In this document: piece after piece, positions 1 to 8,729 of the stretch
How positions within the stretch are numbered: the first letter of the stretch is position 1
Layout: each line of letters opens with the position of its first letter
From: Sphingobacterium sp.
GTDB taxonomy: Bacteria > Bacteroidota > Bacteroidia > Sphingobacteriales > Sphingobacteriaceae
Length of the DNA stretch: 49,231 bases
Assembly: GCA_031253985.1 (NCBI GenBank)
Contig: JAIRVH010000153.1
Coordinates: 1 to 49,231 of the forward strand
Reading direction: 5' to 3'
Notes under the pieces: model-generated
What the model saw: only the letters and a program-made list of their open reading frames with translations
What the model was told of the DNA's origin: nothing
Databases searched by the model: none
Translations under genes and position numbers: made by a program

Positions 1-50
1 AAATATTTGATTATCTTTACATATTACAATCATTGAATAGCATTAAGAGT

Positions 51-326
51 ATGACTTTAAAAGAAAAAGTTGAGCAAGCATTAGATACCTTGAGACCATA
101 TTTGGAAACTGATGGCGGAAATGTGAGTGTTGAAGAGATTACAGCGGATAATGTCGTGCGTTTAAAATTATTGGGAGCTTGCGCTTCATGTTCAATGAGC
201 ATCATGACCTTTAAAGCTGGTTTGGAGCAAGCAATTCGAAAGGCTGTTCCTGAAATTACAGGAGTAGAGGCTATCAATTTAACGGATCCTGATTCCCCAG
301 ACGCCACTTTACCATCTGTTAGTTAG
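51..326 (+). CDS. NifU-like C-terminal domain protein (Fe-S cluster scaffold/carrier)
   Basis: A 91-residue protein consisting only of the NifU C-terminal (Nfu) domain, which holds or passes on Fe-S clusters in the cytoplasm. Visible signatures are the opening helix MTLKEKVEQALDTLRPYLET, the DGGN turn, and the CxxC cluster-binding pair in GACASCSMS. The ATG at 51 is chosen; an in-frame TTG at 33 would add six unsupported residues. Full-length NifU also has an N-terminal scaffold domain, and stand-alone Nfu proteins of about 80-100 residues are common in Bacteroidota. The gene that usually precedes it (an Mrp/NBP35 ATPase in relatives, from memory) would lie off the left edge and cannot be checked here. 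Family assignment is secure; the exact client proteins are unknown. Confidence 0.92.
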   Translation: MTLKEKVEQALDTLRPYLETDGGNVSVEEITADNVVRLKLLGACASCSMSIMTFKAGLEQAIRKAVPEITGVEAINLTDPDSPDATLPSVS

Positions 327-383
327 TTTTTCTATTAACACAATTTAACGGCTAGCTCGGCTACTTTTGTTTAAATTTGTTTT

Positions 384-1031
384 ATGAAGTTCCTGATTTC
401 TATATTATCCACTGTGTTTGTGCTTTTTGGTTCTTCCGAGTTACGTGCTCAGGAGAGAAAGATTATCCAATATTCCGGTATTGTAACAACGGTTGGGTCA
501 GGTCTTCCAGTGGGTTACGTGACGGTTACAAATTTGTCTTTTAGAAACGAAGCTTTTGCAGCAAATAACGAAGGTTATTTCTCTTTTGTAGCGCACGTAG
601 GTGATACAATTCGTTTTACTTCTGTTGGTTTTGACCCTTTAGTTGTCACTATTCCTGAAGTCTCAGGAGATAAGTATACCGCAAATATCATTATGCAAAA
701 CTTAGTTACGGAACTCCCTATGGTAACACCTTACCCATGGGCAAGTATCGAAGAGTTTAACATTGCATTTATGAATCTAGACGTTTCTGAAGATAATATT
801 GTGAGGGCAAGAAGATCATTGTCTTACGAGTCGTTAGCAGCGATGGCTGCAGTTATACCGCGTGATGGTAACGAAATGCGCTCCATTAACAATGCGCAGA
901 GCTTTAATACAATGAATAATAAAGTCATTAACCAACGTTATGCTAATCCGTTGTTAAATCCTTTTGCATGGGGTAGTTTAATCCAACAGATTACTAAAGG
1001 AAATCAGAGCCGAAAAAGCTCAAATTATTAA
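384..1031 (+). CDS. Secreted CarboxypepD_reg-like domain protein
   Basis: A 215-residue exported protein. Residues 1-22 form a signal peptide ending ELRAQ. Residues about 30-115 look like a carboxypeptidase regulatory-like beta-sandwich: IIQYSGIVTT, then VGYVTVTNLS, NNEGYFSFVAHVGDTIRFTSVGF. The C-terminal half (PYPWASIEEFNIAFMNLDV onward) is alpha-rich and of no function I can name. The same beta domain opens many TonB-dependent receptors in this phylum, but here there is no plug or barrel, so it is a stand-alone periplasmic or surface protein. Its stop codon overlaps the stop of the convergent permease gene by 4 bp within a TTAA palindrome. Function unknown. Confidence 0.85.
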   Translation: MKFLISILSTVFVLFGSSELRAQERKIIQYSGIVTTVGSGLPVGYVTVTNLSFRNEAFAANNEGYFSFVAHVGDTIRFTSVGFDPLVVTIPEVSGDKYTANIIMQNLVTELPMVTPYPWASIEEFNIAFMNLDVSEDNIVRARRSLSYESLAAMAAVIPRDGNEMRSINNAQSFNTMNNKVINQRYANPLLNPFAWGSLIQQITKGNQSRKSSNY

Positions 1032-2257
1032 TCACTAGTCTTTAATTTATTTAGTTCTCGGACACTTAGCGTAGCTGAGAAATAGGAAACTAGACCGGAG
1101 ATGCCGGTGACTGTTAGGAATACTAAAACGTAGTCACCCCATTTACTGACCATAGGATAACTGTCAATGATCGTATTTGCTCCATCTTCTACCCGAATGA
1201 TTCCATAGGTTGATTGAATATAATTAAATATGCCGCCAATCAACAAACCGAGCACACAGCCAATAACAGCTATCATAAGACCTTCATAAAAGAAAATACG
1301 CTGAATTAGATGATCAGCTCCCCCTAAGCCCTTCAGAATCGTCATATCCTTTTGTTTATCCAGTACAAGCATGGTTAGAGAGCCAACGATATTAAAGATC
1401 GCAATCACACTGATTAAGGTCAGTATAAAAAAGACGACCCAGCGTTCGACACGGACATTTTTATACAAGGTGGGATTTTGTTTTTCTCTATTTTTGACAA
1501 TGTAATCAGCGCCTATTTTGTTCTGTAATGCCTCGCCAAAGGAATTGACGTCTACACCTTCTTTTAAATAAAACTCGATGGATGAAACACGGTTATATTC
1601 ACCAAGCACTTCTTTAGCAAATGAAATCGGTGTAATAATTAAATTGTCGAAATCTTGTTGATAGCGCAATACCCCTCCGGGAGCAATAGCGCGAATATTG
1701 AACTCCTCAGCAGGATTGGATGAATTCTTTACACCCTTTCTTGGGGAGTAGACTTGAATCAGTTCCGATGAGTTTTGCATGGGAATTGCCAAATTCGCCT
1801 GTACGCTTGCCCCTAGAATAGCCAAATCGATAGAGTCATGGGTAAGTTTATATTGACCATCCACAGTGATACTGTCGCCGGTACTTTTACTAAGAGATTG
1901 AGGCTCGATTCCTTTTATATTTGCTATAAATTGCCGATTTGAATATTGTAATAACACTTTCTCTTGTAAAACTTCGGTGTAATGAATCACGTTTGGATCT
2001 TTTCGTAATTCGTTGAATACAGCCTGTTTGCTGTCAAAAAGTTTTCCCTTTTTGGGTTCAATTTTGAGCTCAGGTGCAAACTTACTGTACATAGACAGAA
2101 TGAGTTGTTCCATTCCATTGAATGAAGACAGCAAAATAATCAATGCAGCACTACTTACCATGACGCCAATCACACTAATGGATGAGATAATATTAATGGC
2201 ATTAACTGATTTCTTAGAAAACAGATATCTTTTAGCAAATAGAAACGGCAGATTCAT
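1028..2257 (-). CDS. LolC/LolE-type ABC transporter permease (FtsX family)
   Basis: A 409-residue inner-membrane permease of the lipoprotein-releasing (LolCE) type, which extracts outer-membrane lipoproteins from the inner membrane together with an ATPase (LolD). It starts with the usual cytoplasmic lead FLFAKRYLFSKKS and a first membrane helix at about 20-45. A large periplasmic domain follows (about 50-270), then three helices at about 275-300, 325-350 and 378-400 forming the FtsX domain, with the typical KQKDMTILKGLGG motif. No LolD ATPase is encoded nearby. It is the last gene of a minus-strand group and begins 5 bp after the MBL-hydrolase gene, so the two are probably co-transcribed. Which of LolC or LolE it represents cannot be told; many Bacteroidota use a single hybrid-like protein. 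Confidence 0.88.
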   Translation of the reverse strand: MNLPFLFAKRYLFSKKSVNAINIISSISVIGVMVSSAALIILLSSFNGMEQLILSMYSKFAPELKIEPKKGKLFDSKQAVFNELRKDPNVIHYTEVLQEKVLLQYSNRQFIANIKGIEPQSLSKSTGDSITVDGQYKLTHDSIDLAILGASVQANLAIPMQNSSELIQVYSPRKGVKNSSNPAEEFNIRAIAPGGVLRYQQDFDNLIITPISFAKEVLGEYNRVSSIEFYLKEGVDVNSFGEALQNKIGADYIVKNREKQNPTLYKNVRVERWVVFFILTLISVIAIFNIVGSLTMLVLDKQKDMTILKGLGGADHLIQRIFFYEGLMIAVIGCVLGLLIGGIFNYIQSTYGIIRVEDGANTIIDSYPMVSKWGDYVLVFLTVTGISGLVSYFSATLSVRELNKLKTSD

Positions 2258-2262
2258 GGCTC

Positions 2263-2904
2263 TTATCCTCGAATAAATGGATTGGAATTTTTTTCAAAGC
2301 CAATCGTTGTTGATGGTCCATGCCCGGGATAGACAACTGTGTCATCGGGTAAGGTATAAAGTTTGGCTTTTATACTATCTAAGAGCTGTTGATGGTTTCC
2401 TCCAGGAAGATCAGTCCTGCCTATGCTGTTGCGAAATAGTACATCTCCTCCTATCAAAAATTTCTGATCGGCTGAATAAAAGCAAATATGCGCAGGTGAA
2501 TGACCTGGTGCTAGTATAACTTTTAGTTTATCATTATCTAAGGAAATAGTATCTCCATCATTTAGAAAGGCTTCTCCAATTGGAGAAATGTCGTATCTGA
2601 AGCCCATTTGAGGCGCATAGTTCTGAACAGCGACTAAAATCGGCACCTCACCTTCATGGAATTGCGGTAGCAGAGCAAATTTCTCATGGACAAAGCTATT
2701 GCCTAAAACGTGGTCTATATGGCAATGTGTATTTAAGAGAATTGTTGGCTTGAGACCATTATCTGTAATGAAGGTCGTTAATTCTTCCTGCTCTTGCTCA
2801 CCATACATTCCAGGATCGATAATAATTGCATTTCCTAAATCGTTATACAGTAGGTAAGTATTTTCCTGATAGGGGTTGAACGTGAATGTTTTGATCGTAA
2901 GCAT
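2263..2904 (-). CDS. MBL-fold metal-dependent hydrolase (glyoxalase II-like)
   Basis: A 213-residue cytoplasmic metallo-beta-lactamase-fold hydrolase. The metal-binding motif is intact: NTHCHIDHVLGN (HxHxDH), the later His in LAPGHSPAHI, the Asp in GGDVLFRNSIGRTDL, and the final His in VYPGHGPST. The GRTDLPGG segment and the length match the YcbL/glyoxalase II-like group, which hydrolyses thioesters such as S-lactoylglutathione. The substrate is not certain because many Bacteroidota lack glutathione. It sits between aroE (44 bp upstream) and the LolC/E permease (5 bp downstream), on the same strand. The neighbours suggest shared transcription more than shared function. Confidence 0.9.
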   Translation of the reverse strand: MLTIKTFTFNPYQENTYLLYNDLGNAIIIDPGMYGEQEQEELTTFITDNGLKPTILLNTHCHIDHVLGNSFVHEKFALLPQFHEGEVPILVAVQNYAPQMGFRYDISPIGEAFLNDGDTISLDNDKLKVILAPGHSPAHICFYSADQKFLIGGDVLFRNSIGRTDLPGGNHQQLLDSIKAKLYTLPDDTVVYPGHGPSTTIGFEKNSNPFIRG

Positions 2905-2948
2905 AATGGTAAAATTACAGTTTTTATTGATTTCTCACTATTGAAAGG

Positions 2949-3695
2949 TCAACTATTCCAGATTTCCCAGTTCTTTTCTGCCTGAAGAACTAACATTTCA
3001 TATCCATTTTTGATTCTGGCCCCTTTTTCTTTGCTTTTCCTTAAAAATGCAGTCTCCTCTGGGTTGTAAATGAGATCATAGCAGAGATGCGTCTCATTTA
3101 TAAATTCGTAGGGAATTTTTGGAGATTCTGTTATATTGGGAAATGTGCCCACTGGAGAGCAGTTGACAATTACGGTATACTCAGCTAAGATCGAGGCATC
3201 GAGCTCATCATAAGTAAACTGATCTGCATGTTTGGTTCTACTGACCAGCTTGTGTGTTATTCCCAGCTGATCCAGCGCATATATTACGGCTTTTGCTGCG
3301 CCCCCATTTCCTAGAATCAAAGCCTTTTTGTCCAAATGGGGATTTAATAACGGTTTTATCGACGCCTCAAAGCCATAAGCGTCTGTATTAAATCCTTTTA
3401 AATGCGTTGATCCATCTGCTGTGTGGCTGATCCGGATGCAGTTTACAGCTTGTATTGCTGCAGCTTCTTCCGAAAGTTCATCCACATAATCCATAACCTC
3501 TATTTTATACGGAATGGTCACATTGACACCATAGAAATCTTTATTGGAAGCAATTGTTGTAAAATCAGCTATTTGCGGAAGAGCGTATAGATCATAGTCT
3601 ACATCGGTAATATTTTCTTGCAGAAATTTCTCTAAATAATATTTTTTTGAAAAGGAATGCCCTAATGGGTACCCTATTAAACCTAGTTTCTTCAT
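2949..3695 (-). CDS. aroE: Shikimate dehydrogenase
   Basis: A 248-residue cytosolic enzyme that reduces 3-dehydroshikimate to shikimate with NADPH in the chorismate pathway. Substrate-binding residues are visible in GYPLGHSFSKKY near the N-terminus and in VNVTIPYK, whose Lys is catalytic; the dinucleotide-binding loop is LGNGGAAKAV. The ATG at 3695 is used because the protein then begins MKKLGLIGYPLGHS as in homologues; extending to the in-frame start at 3755 would add 20 residues without family support. No other aromatic-amino-acid gene is nearby. It lies 95 bp after the TPR gene and 44 bp before the MBL hydrolase, in a probable operon. Confidence 0.95.
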   Translation of the reverse strand: MKKLGLIGYPLGHSFSKKYYLEKFLQENITDVDYDLYALPQIADFTTIASNKDFYGVNVTIPYKIEVMDYVDELSEEAAAIQAVNCIRISHTADGSTHLKGFNTDAYGFEASIKPLLNPHLDKKALILGNGGAAKAVIYALDQLGITHKLVSRTKHADQFTYDELDASILAEYTVIVNCSPVGTFPNITESPKIPYEFINETHLCYDLIYNPEETAFLRKSKEKGARIKNGYEMLVLQAEKNWEIWNS

Positions 3696-3790
3696 TGGAA
3701 TGTTGACAATATCTTTAGGAATCAGAATGTATCTTGAATTTAAATTTCCGGTCATTGCGCTGCAATAACCGGAGATGGGCCTCGTATATG

Positions 3791-5203
3791 TTAATCTTTA
3801 GGCTTTGTATATTTTTTTACGATCTCGGTGATGATCTGATTCCCCTGTAGCTGTGGGAGGTAATCGAAAAGAATATGATGCTTATCAGGATCAGTGGCTA
3901 AACCAAGCTCCAAAAAGTTTAATGCTTCATTGTATTGCCCATTGGCAAATAAATAAGCAACGACACGATAGTATAACTCTGCGGCATTTGGGTTTTGTGT
4001 AATAGCATCGGATATTACATTAATGGCTTCATCGATTTTATTTTGCTCAAATAGAATTGATGAATAATCAAGCCAAGCATCTATATCCGTTGGATTTAAT
4101 GCAACTACCTTCTTATATGCCTCTTCTGCCAGATCTATTTGTTGTAGCTTATAGCGGGCATCGGCAATCGCAAACCAATAATCTGGGTTGGTATCTTCCA
4201 GTTCCAGTGCCTTTTTATAAAAATGGAGTGATTCAAAATAGCGCTCTTCAAAATCTAAAGTAACACCGATACCGAACCAAGCATCAGCAAGTTCTGCATC
4301 TAATTTGACAGCTTTTTTATAATAATTACGGGCCTCCTCCATCTGCTCAAGTTTCTCATAGCATTCGCCTATCGCACAATAGGTGTCCGCACTTGGCTGT
4401 TCGTATTCAAATGTTTGTTTGTAAACATCCAATGCTTCTTGATAGCGATCTAGATTAACAAGGGCGTTACCTTTGTTAAAATAAGCCGAAGAAAAGTCTT
4501 CTTTAATTAATATGGCATAATCATATGCGTCTAAGGCCTCCTCAAACCGGCTTATTTTATGATAAGAATTTCCGAGATTATACCAAGCGTAATAGGAGTA
4601 GGGGTCTGAATCAATGTATTTCTTGTAAAAAGAGATACTTTCCTCCTGTCTATCCAATACGTCATAACAATAAGCCAATTCATAGAGCGCTTCCTGGTAG
4701 TCCATATTGAGTTCAAGTGCTTTCTTTAGATAAATTATTGCCTTATCATAGTTCATTTGCGCTTGAAAGATCATCGCAATATGGAAGTATACCTCATCTT
4801 TATTATCTAACAGCGGTAGTGCTTTGAAGAGCTGCTCCAAAGCATTATCAAATTGACCGATACTACCCAATATGCCACCACGGATGAGGAAAATATCTCC
4901 TTCAGAGGCTTCCAATAATTCCGCTTTATCCAGTGCAGCAAGCGCATTCTGATATTGCTGAATCGAAGAAAACAGTTGTGCCTGTTTCAACAAAAATGTA
5001 ATATCAAAAGGATGCTGGCTGATGGCAAATTCGGTAACCTGTAAAGCCTTAACAGGGTCGTTTTTTTCCGCGTAGTAATCAATAATTCCTTCAAAAGCTT
5101 TGGAGTCAAAAAAATACTGATCCTCGTTTCGAAGCATTTCCTCATATCTGTCTACCGAGATTTTTCTTTCCTCGGGGTTTTCAAATTCAAAATCCTCTTC
5201 CAT
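3791..5203 (-). CDS. Tetratricopeptide-repeat protein, about 12 TPR units
   Basis: A 470-residue protein made almost entirely of TPR units from about residue 35 to the C-terminus. Repeats such as AWYNLGNSYHKISRFEEALDA and ADAWFGIGVTLDFEERYFES show the W-LG-Y-A-P spacing. There is no signal peptide or membrane helix, and the N-terminus is acidic (MEEDFEFENPEERK), so it is predicted cytoplasmic. TPR proteins act as protein-protein scaffolds; the partner is unknown. The ATG at 5203 is preferred to the TTG at 5209. It heads the minus-strand group with aroE, the MBL hydrolase and the permease. A TAACTTTG box about 95 bp upstream may be its promoter. Confidence 0.88.
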   Translation of the reverse strand: MEEDFEFENPEERKISVDRYEEMLRNEDQYFFDSKAFEGIIDYYAEKNDPVKALQVTEFAISQHPFDITFLLKQAQLFSSIQQYQNALAALDKAELLEASEGDIFLIRGGILGSIGQFDNALEQLFKALPLLDNKDEVYFHIAMIFQAQMNYDKAIIYLKKALELNMDYQEALYELAYCYDVLDRQEESISFYKKYIDSDPYSYYAWYNLGNSYHKISRFEEALDAYDYAILIKEDFSSAYFNKGNALVNLDRYQEALDVYKQTFEYEQPSADTYCAIGECYEKLEQMEEARNYYKKAVKLDAELADAWFGIGVTLDFEERYFESLHFYKKALELEDTNPDYWFAIADARYKLQQIDLAEEAYKKVVALNPTDIDAWLDYSSILFEQNKIDEAINVISDAITQNPNAAELYYRVVAYLFANGQYNEALNFLELGLATDPDKHHILFDYLPQLQGNQIITEIVKKYTKPKD

Positions 5204-5302
5204 TCTCAAAAGTTTAAAACCAGTATTCTGTTCCTTTATTCAAAATACTAATTTCTTATCTAATTTGTTCGAACTAATTTTCCACAAATTGGATATCCTC
5301 CA

Positions 5303-5310
5303 CAAAGTTA
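5303..5310 (-). promoter_or_regulatory. Candidate -7 box for the TPR-aroE operon
   Basis: TAACTTTG on the minus strand fits the Bacteroidota -7 consensus TAnnTTTG and is preceded by ATTTATCC, resembling the ATTTATC stretch before the yfhO, fabD and trkH boxes. No clear TTTG -33 box is found 20 bp upstream. It lies between the ompA terminator and the TPR start codon, where a new promoter would be expected. Confidence 0.45.
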
Positions 5311-5330
5311 AGGATAAATACGTGTAAAAT

Positions 5331-5358
5331 AAAAAAGCCGGCTTCAAAGCCGGCTTTT
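5331..5358 (-). terminator. Rho-independent terminator of ompA
   Basis: A perfect 10-bp stem (5333-5342 with 5349-5358, core GCCGGC) and a 6-nt loop, flanked on the minus strand by a run of T. It starts 27 bp after the ompA stop codon. Confidence 0.9.
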
Positions 5359-5384
5359 GTTATAATGGTATAAATTATATACGA

Positions 5385-6776
5385 TTATTTTTTGATCTCA
5401 ACACGACGGTTTTGAACACGACCTTCTTCAGTAGCATTAGATGCAACTGGGTTTTTCTCTCCGTAACCTTTAGCAGTGATGCTTGATGAAGAAACACCAG
5501 CGTTTACTAAATATTGTTTTACAGAGTTAGCACGGTCTTTAGATAAAGTTAAGTTATAAGCTTCAGAACCTTCAGCAGATGCATAACCATCTAATTGTAC
5601 AGAAGAGTTGTTATCACGTAACTCTTTAGCCAATTTGTCTAATGTAGAGTAAGATGAAGTTTTCAATACAGAGCTATCAAATTCGAATTGAATTGGAGCG
5701 TAGTAACCGTTAGAAGTTACATTTTCAACAACTGGCTCTGGGAATTTGATTGGACATCCTGAACCATCAACTGGAGTACCAGCAGGAGTACCAGGACATT
5801 TGTCAAATTTATCAGATACACCGTCACCGTCAGCGTCAGCGCTTAAAGTGTTAACAGTACCTTCTAAAGTGCTTACGCGTTGTTTTAATGCTTCAACTTC
5901 GTTTCTCAATGAAGGATCTTTTAACTCATCGTACAATGTAGCAACTGGGTTAGCAAAAGTCAAGTTTTGTTTGTCTTTCGAACCTAAAGTAAACTCTAAA
6001 CCACCGTACACATTAGAAAAACGTTGTTTTGCAGTTCCGTTTCTACCTGGTCCGTACAACAATGCCTCATCAGTGAAGTTCATTGTGTAACCTAGGTTCA
6101 AGGCAACTACTTCAGACAATTTGAATTTAGCACCAACACCTACAGGAACGATCATACCTAAACGGTAATCTTTGTCGCGTGGGTTAGAAGGAGAACGATC
6201 ACCTAGGATATCTTCACCCCATTTTTGATCGTAAACAACAGTTCCACCGAAATCATTGTTTGAGAATTGAGTTGGATTGTAAGCGAAAGCACCAATACCT
6301 ACTTTAGCGTAAAAATTAACTGAGTTCTCTCTTCTTAAAAAGTCAATTGTACCCAATTGGAATACACCATTTAAGCTAGCAGCCCAGTTTACTTTTGTTT
6401 CAGCAGATTGAGCGCGACCCAAATTTGAACCAGAACCAGCCTCAAAAGCAGGGCCAGACTGATCGTGGTTGTAAGTTTTGATTTTACCACGGTTTGCTTC
6501 AACTTCTAAACCGAATAGGTGAGAAAATTGTTTACGTACTGTCAAACCATAGTATTCACCAACTTTGTTTTGGAAATAACCAACTTTTTGACCAAAGTTA
6601 TTGTTACCACCGATAACTGCATTCGGAGTAGTGATACCACCTTGAACTCCGATAGACCAAGTTCTGTATTGTGATCTACCACCGAATACTTGTTGAGCTT
6701 GTGCTGTACCAGCGAAACCTAAAGCGGCAACTAATGTAGCAGCAACAGCTGTTTTTTTAATTGTAGAATAGTTCAT
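5385..6776 (-). CDS. OmpA-family outer-membrane porin-like protein
   Basis: A 463-residue outer-membrane protein. The signal peptide is residues 1-28 (ending AGTAQA). Residues about 35-270 form a beta-barrel region rich in aromatic/Gly strands. A calcium-binding thrombospondin-type-3 segment follows at about 310-340 (DADGDGVSDKFDKCPGTPAG). The C-terminal OmpA peptidoglycan-binding domain covers about 355-463 and contains FDSSVLK, GYASAEGSEAYN and the terminal NRRVEIKK. It should anchor the outer membrane to peptidoglycan. The ATG at 6776 gives a proper signal peptide; the upstream in-frame TTG at 6818 adds an unlikely polar extension. The gene is a single transcription unit with its own terminator and a long upstream region that holds a possible sigma-54-like site. 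Confidence 0.92.
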   Translation of the reverse strand: MNYSTIKKTAVAATLVAALGFAGTAQAQQVFGGRSQYRTWSIGVQGGITTPNAVIGGNNNFGQKVGYFQNKVGEYYGLTVRKQFSHLFGLEVEANRGKIKTYNHDQSGPAFEAGSGSNLGRAQSAETKVNWAASLNGVFQLGTIDFLRRENSVNFYAKVGIGAFAYNPTQFSNNDFGGTVVYDQKWGEDILGDRSPSNPRDKDYRLGMIVPVGVGAKFKLSEVVALNLGYTMNFTDEALLYGPGRNGTAKQRFSNVYGGLEFTLGSKDKQNLTFANPVATLYDELKDPSLRNEVEALKQRVSTLEGTVNTLSADADGDGVSDKFDKCPGTPAGTPVDGSGCPIKFPEPVVENVTSNGYYAPIQFEFDSSVLKTSSYSTLDKLAKELRDNNSSVQLDGYASAEGSEAYNLTLSKDRANSVKQYLVNAGVSSSSITAKGYGEKNPVASNATEEGRVQNRRVEIKK

Positions 6777-6848
6777 ACTCTTGTTTTTAAGGTTATTATT
6801 AATTTTAATTGTTTTCAAATTTAATTATCGTATTAACACATGGAGCAG

Positions 6849-6866
6849 TACAATTGCCGTGCCAAA
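6849..6866 (-). promoter_or_regulatory. Possible sigma-54-like -24/-12 element upstream of ompA
   Basis: On the minus strand TTGGCACGGCAATTGT matches the sigma-54 consensus TGGCAC-N5-TTGC except that the -12 GC is GT. The GG-to-G(C/T) distance is the expected 10 nt. It lies about 73-90 bp upstream of the ompA ATG. No enhancer-binding regulator is encoded in the window, and a chance match is possible. Confidence 0.35.
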
Positions 6867-6934
6867 GTCTTAAAATTATGTTAAAATTTTGTTTTTGCTA
6901 TATTTTGTACTAAATTAAGTATTTAATGTGAAAC

Positions 6935-6980
6935 AACAAAACAAAAATTCCGTACGAAAGTACCAAATTTTTGTTTTGTT
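6935..6980 (-). terminator. Strong AT-rich hairpin between pit and ompA
   Basis: Arms 6935-6949 and 6966-6980 pair perfectly over 15 bp, and the apex contains a second stem GTAC/GTAC closed by a GAAA tetraloop (6952-6963). It lies 37 bp after the pit stop and upstream of the ompA promoter region, so it most likely ends pit transcription or stabilises the 3' end. The T-run after the stem is weak for a classical terminator. Confidence 0.6.
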
Positions 6981-7016
6981 TCAATAGGTTTAAGAAAAAA
7001 ATTAAGGTTTTTTTTT

Positions 7017-8027
7017 CTAAAGCAAATAATGTACGACTAGCAACGACAATCCGCCCAGCAAAGCCGAAACGGGAATTGTCAATATCCAAGCCCATAACAG
7101 ACTGATTGTTACTCCCCAGCGTACGGCTGATACACGTTTGACGACACCAACACCGATGATAGCACCTGTAATGGTATGCGTTGTTGAGGCTGGGATTCCA
7201 AAATGTTCGGTGATACCCAATGTTACCGCTCCCGCAGATTCAGCACAGACACCTTCTAACGGAGTTACTTTGGTAATCTTGGTTCCCATCGTTTTAACAA
7301 TTTTCCATCCGCCGCTCATTGTTCCTGCTGAAATAGCAGCATAACAAGTCAATGGAATCCATTCCGGCATGTGTTCAGTTGTTGGGACATAACCTCCGGC
7401 AACCATAGCCACCAAGATGATACCCATGACCTTTTGTGCATCATTACCACCATGAGCGAAACTCAAAGCGGCAGAAGAGATCAATTGTAAGATCTTGAAC
7501 CATTTTTCGGCAACACTTGGCCGTGATTTTCTAGCTAAGTTTATGACAATTAATGTGATGATAACGGATATCGTCATACCGATAATAGGCGCGAGTACAA
7601 TAAATGCAATAATCTTTAAAGTAGCGTCAATATTGATTGCGTGGATAGGGTCTGCGCCAAGAATAAATGCGTAGGCCATACCTGATCCTGCAAACCCACC
7701 AATAAGTGTATGGGAAGAGCTTGATGGTACACCATAGTACCATGTAAATAAGTTCCAGCCAATTGCTGCAAGTAGTCCGGCAAAAATAACCTCTAAGGTA
7801 ATGTATTCTTCCAATACTGTTTTTGCAATGGTATTGGCTACTTTATGATCTGTAAAGTAGAAGTAAGCTGCAAAATTGAATATCGCAGCCCATAAAACGG
7901 CCATTGCTGGCGTTAAGACTTTTGTTGATACAACTGTCGCAATGGAATTGGCCGCATCATGGAATCCATTGATGTAGTCAAAAGCAATTGCAAGGACAAT
8001 CACAACAACGAGTAATGTTGACATCAT
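7017..8027 (-). CDS. pit: Inorganic phosphate transporter, Pit family
   Basis: A 336-residue inner-membrane low-affinity phosphate transporter (PiT/PHO4 family, cation-coupled). It has about ten hydrophobic segments. The two family signatures are in place: DYINGFHDAANSIATVV near residues 17-33 and the second-half SFAHGGNDAQKVMGI. A second internal repeat element, GIPASTTHTITGAIIGVG, mirrors PSSSSHTLIGGFAGSG in the first half. Two ATG codons lie in tandem (8027 and 8024); either could start. It follows the DUF47 gene by 36 bp, the usual Pit accessory arrangement, so both should be transcribed from the Pho-box-like promoter at about 8730-8763. Confidence 0.95.
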   Translation of the reverse strand: MMSTLLVVVIVLAIAFDYINGFHDAANSIATVVSTKVLTPAMAVLWAAIFNFAAYFYFTDHKVANTIAKTVLEEYITLEVIFAGLLAAIGWNLFTWYYGVPSSSSHTLIGGFAGSGMAYAFILGADPIHAINIDATLKIIAFIVLAPIIGMTISVIITLIVINLARKSRPSVAEKWFKILQLISSAALSFAHGGNDAQKVMGIILVAMVAGGYVPTTEHMPEWIPLTCYAAISAGTMSGGWKIVKTMGTKITKVTPLEGVCAESAGAVTLGITEHFGIPASTTHTITGAIIGVGVVKRVSAVRWGVTISLLWAWILTIPVSALLGGLSLLVVHYLL

Positions 8028-8063
8028 AATCTCGTAGAATTTTTGTGCACTTAAATCGAATGA

Positions 8064-8711
8064 TTATGCGTTTTTAACTAGAATGCTTTCTAATACGTTA
8101 GCAACATCCTCACATTTATCGGTTGCATCTTCCATTGCAGACAACACTTCTTTGTGTTTAATTAATGAAATGGCATCTTTTTCAAATTCGAAAAGGTCAG
8201 CTACTGCTTTATCAAAGATATAATCCGCTTTGTTTTCTACACTATTGATACGAACACATGAATCCGTAATATTGCGGATATTTTTCAAGTCTCTAAGCTC
8301 ATGAATAGCTTTTGATACATGTTCGGTAGCTTCAACCAATAAGTCTGCAATTTCAATCATAGGCTCGGTGGCTTTTTCCACTTTGTAAAGGTCCATTCTA
8401 TTTGCAGCACCGTGTATAAAATCTGCGACATCGTCCAACGAGCTTGCCAAAGAGTGTATATCTTCACGGTCAAAGGGAGTGATGAAATTCTTTCCTAACT
8501 CCAAATGAATCTGATGTGTGATATTGTCGCCTTTGTGCTCCAAATCTTCCATCTTGCGCGTAAAATCTTTTTTCTTCTCAGGATTGTTTGAGTTAACAAT
8601 ATCTTTTAACAACAGTGACATTTCGATCAAATTGTTGCCTGCTTGTTCAAACAAAGGGAAGAATTTTTTGTCCTTTGGAACGAAGTATTGAAAAATGCTA
8701 TTTAAAGACAT
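8064..8711 (-). CDS. DUF47/PhoU-like Pit accessory protein
   Basis: A 215-residue all-alpha cytoplasmic protein of the DUF47 family (TIGR00153-like), distantly related to PhoU. Typical segments are the N-terminal FVPKDKKFFPLFEQAGNNL, then EHKGDNITHQI, the conserved FDREDIHSLASSLDDVADFI, and the C-terminal DATDKCEDVANVLESILVK. DUF47 genes are almost always next to pit genes and are thought to regulate the transporter. Here pit follows after 36 bp. The start ATG at 8711 lies about 14 nt after the predicted transcription start, so the leader is short. Confidence 0.93.
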   Translation of the reverse strand: MSLNSIFQYFVPKDKKFFPLFEQAGNNLIEMSLLLKDIVNSNNPEKKKDFTRKMEDLEHKGDNITHQIHLELGKNFITPFDREDIHSLASSLDDVADFIHGAANRMDLYKVEKATEPMIEIADLLVEATEHVSKAIHELRDLKNIRNITDSCVRINSVENKADYIFDKAVADLFEFEKDAISLIKHKEVLSAMEDATDKCEDVANVLESILVKNA

Positions 8712-8729
8712 ATCTTAAATTTATTTTTG

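Noticed and set aside
6910..7095. A 61-codon minus-strand frame overlapping the pit 3' end
   Set aside because: It translates the hairpin region and the end of pit in another frame, ending in low-complexity Phe/Leu/Lys sequence.
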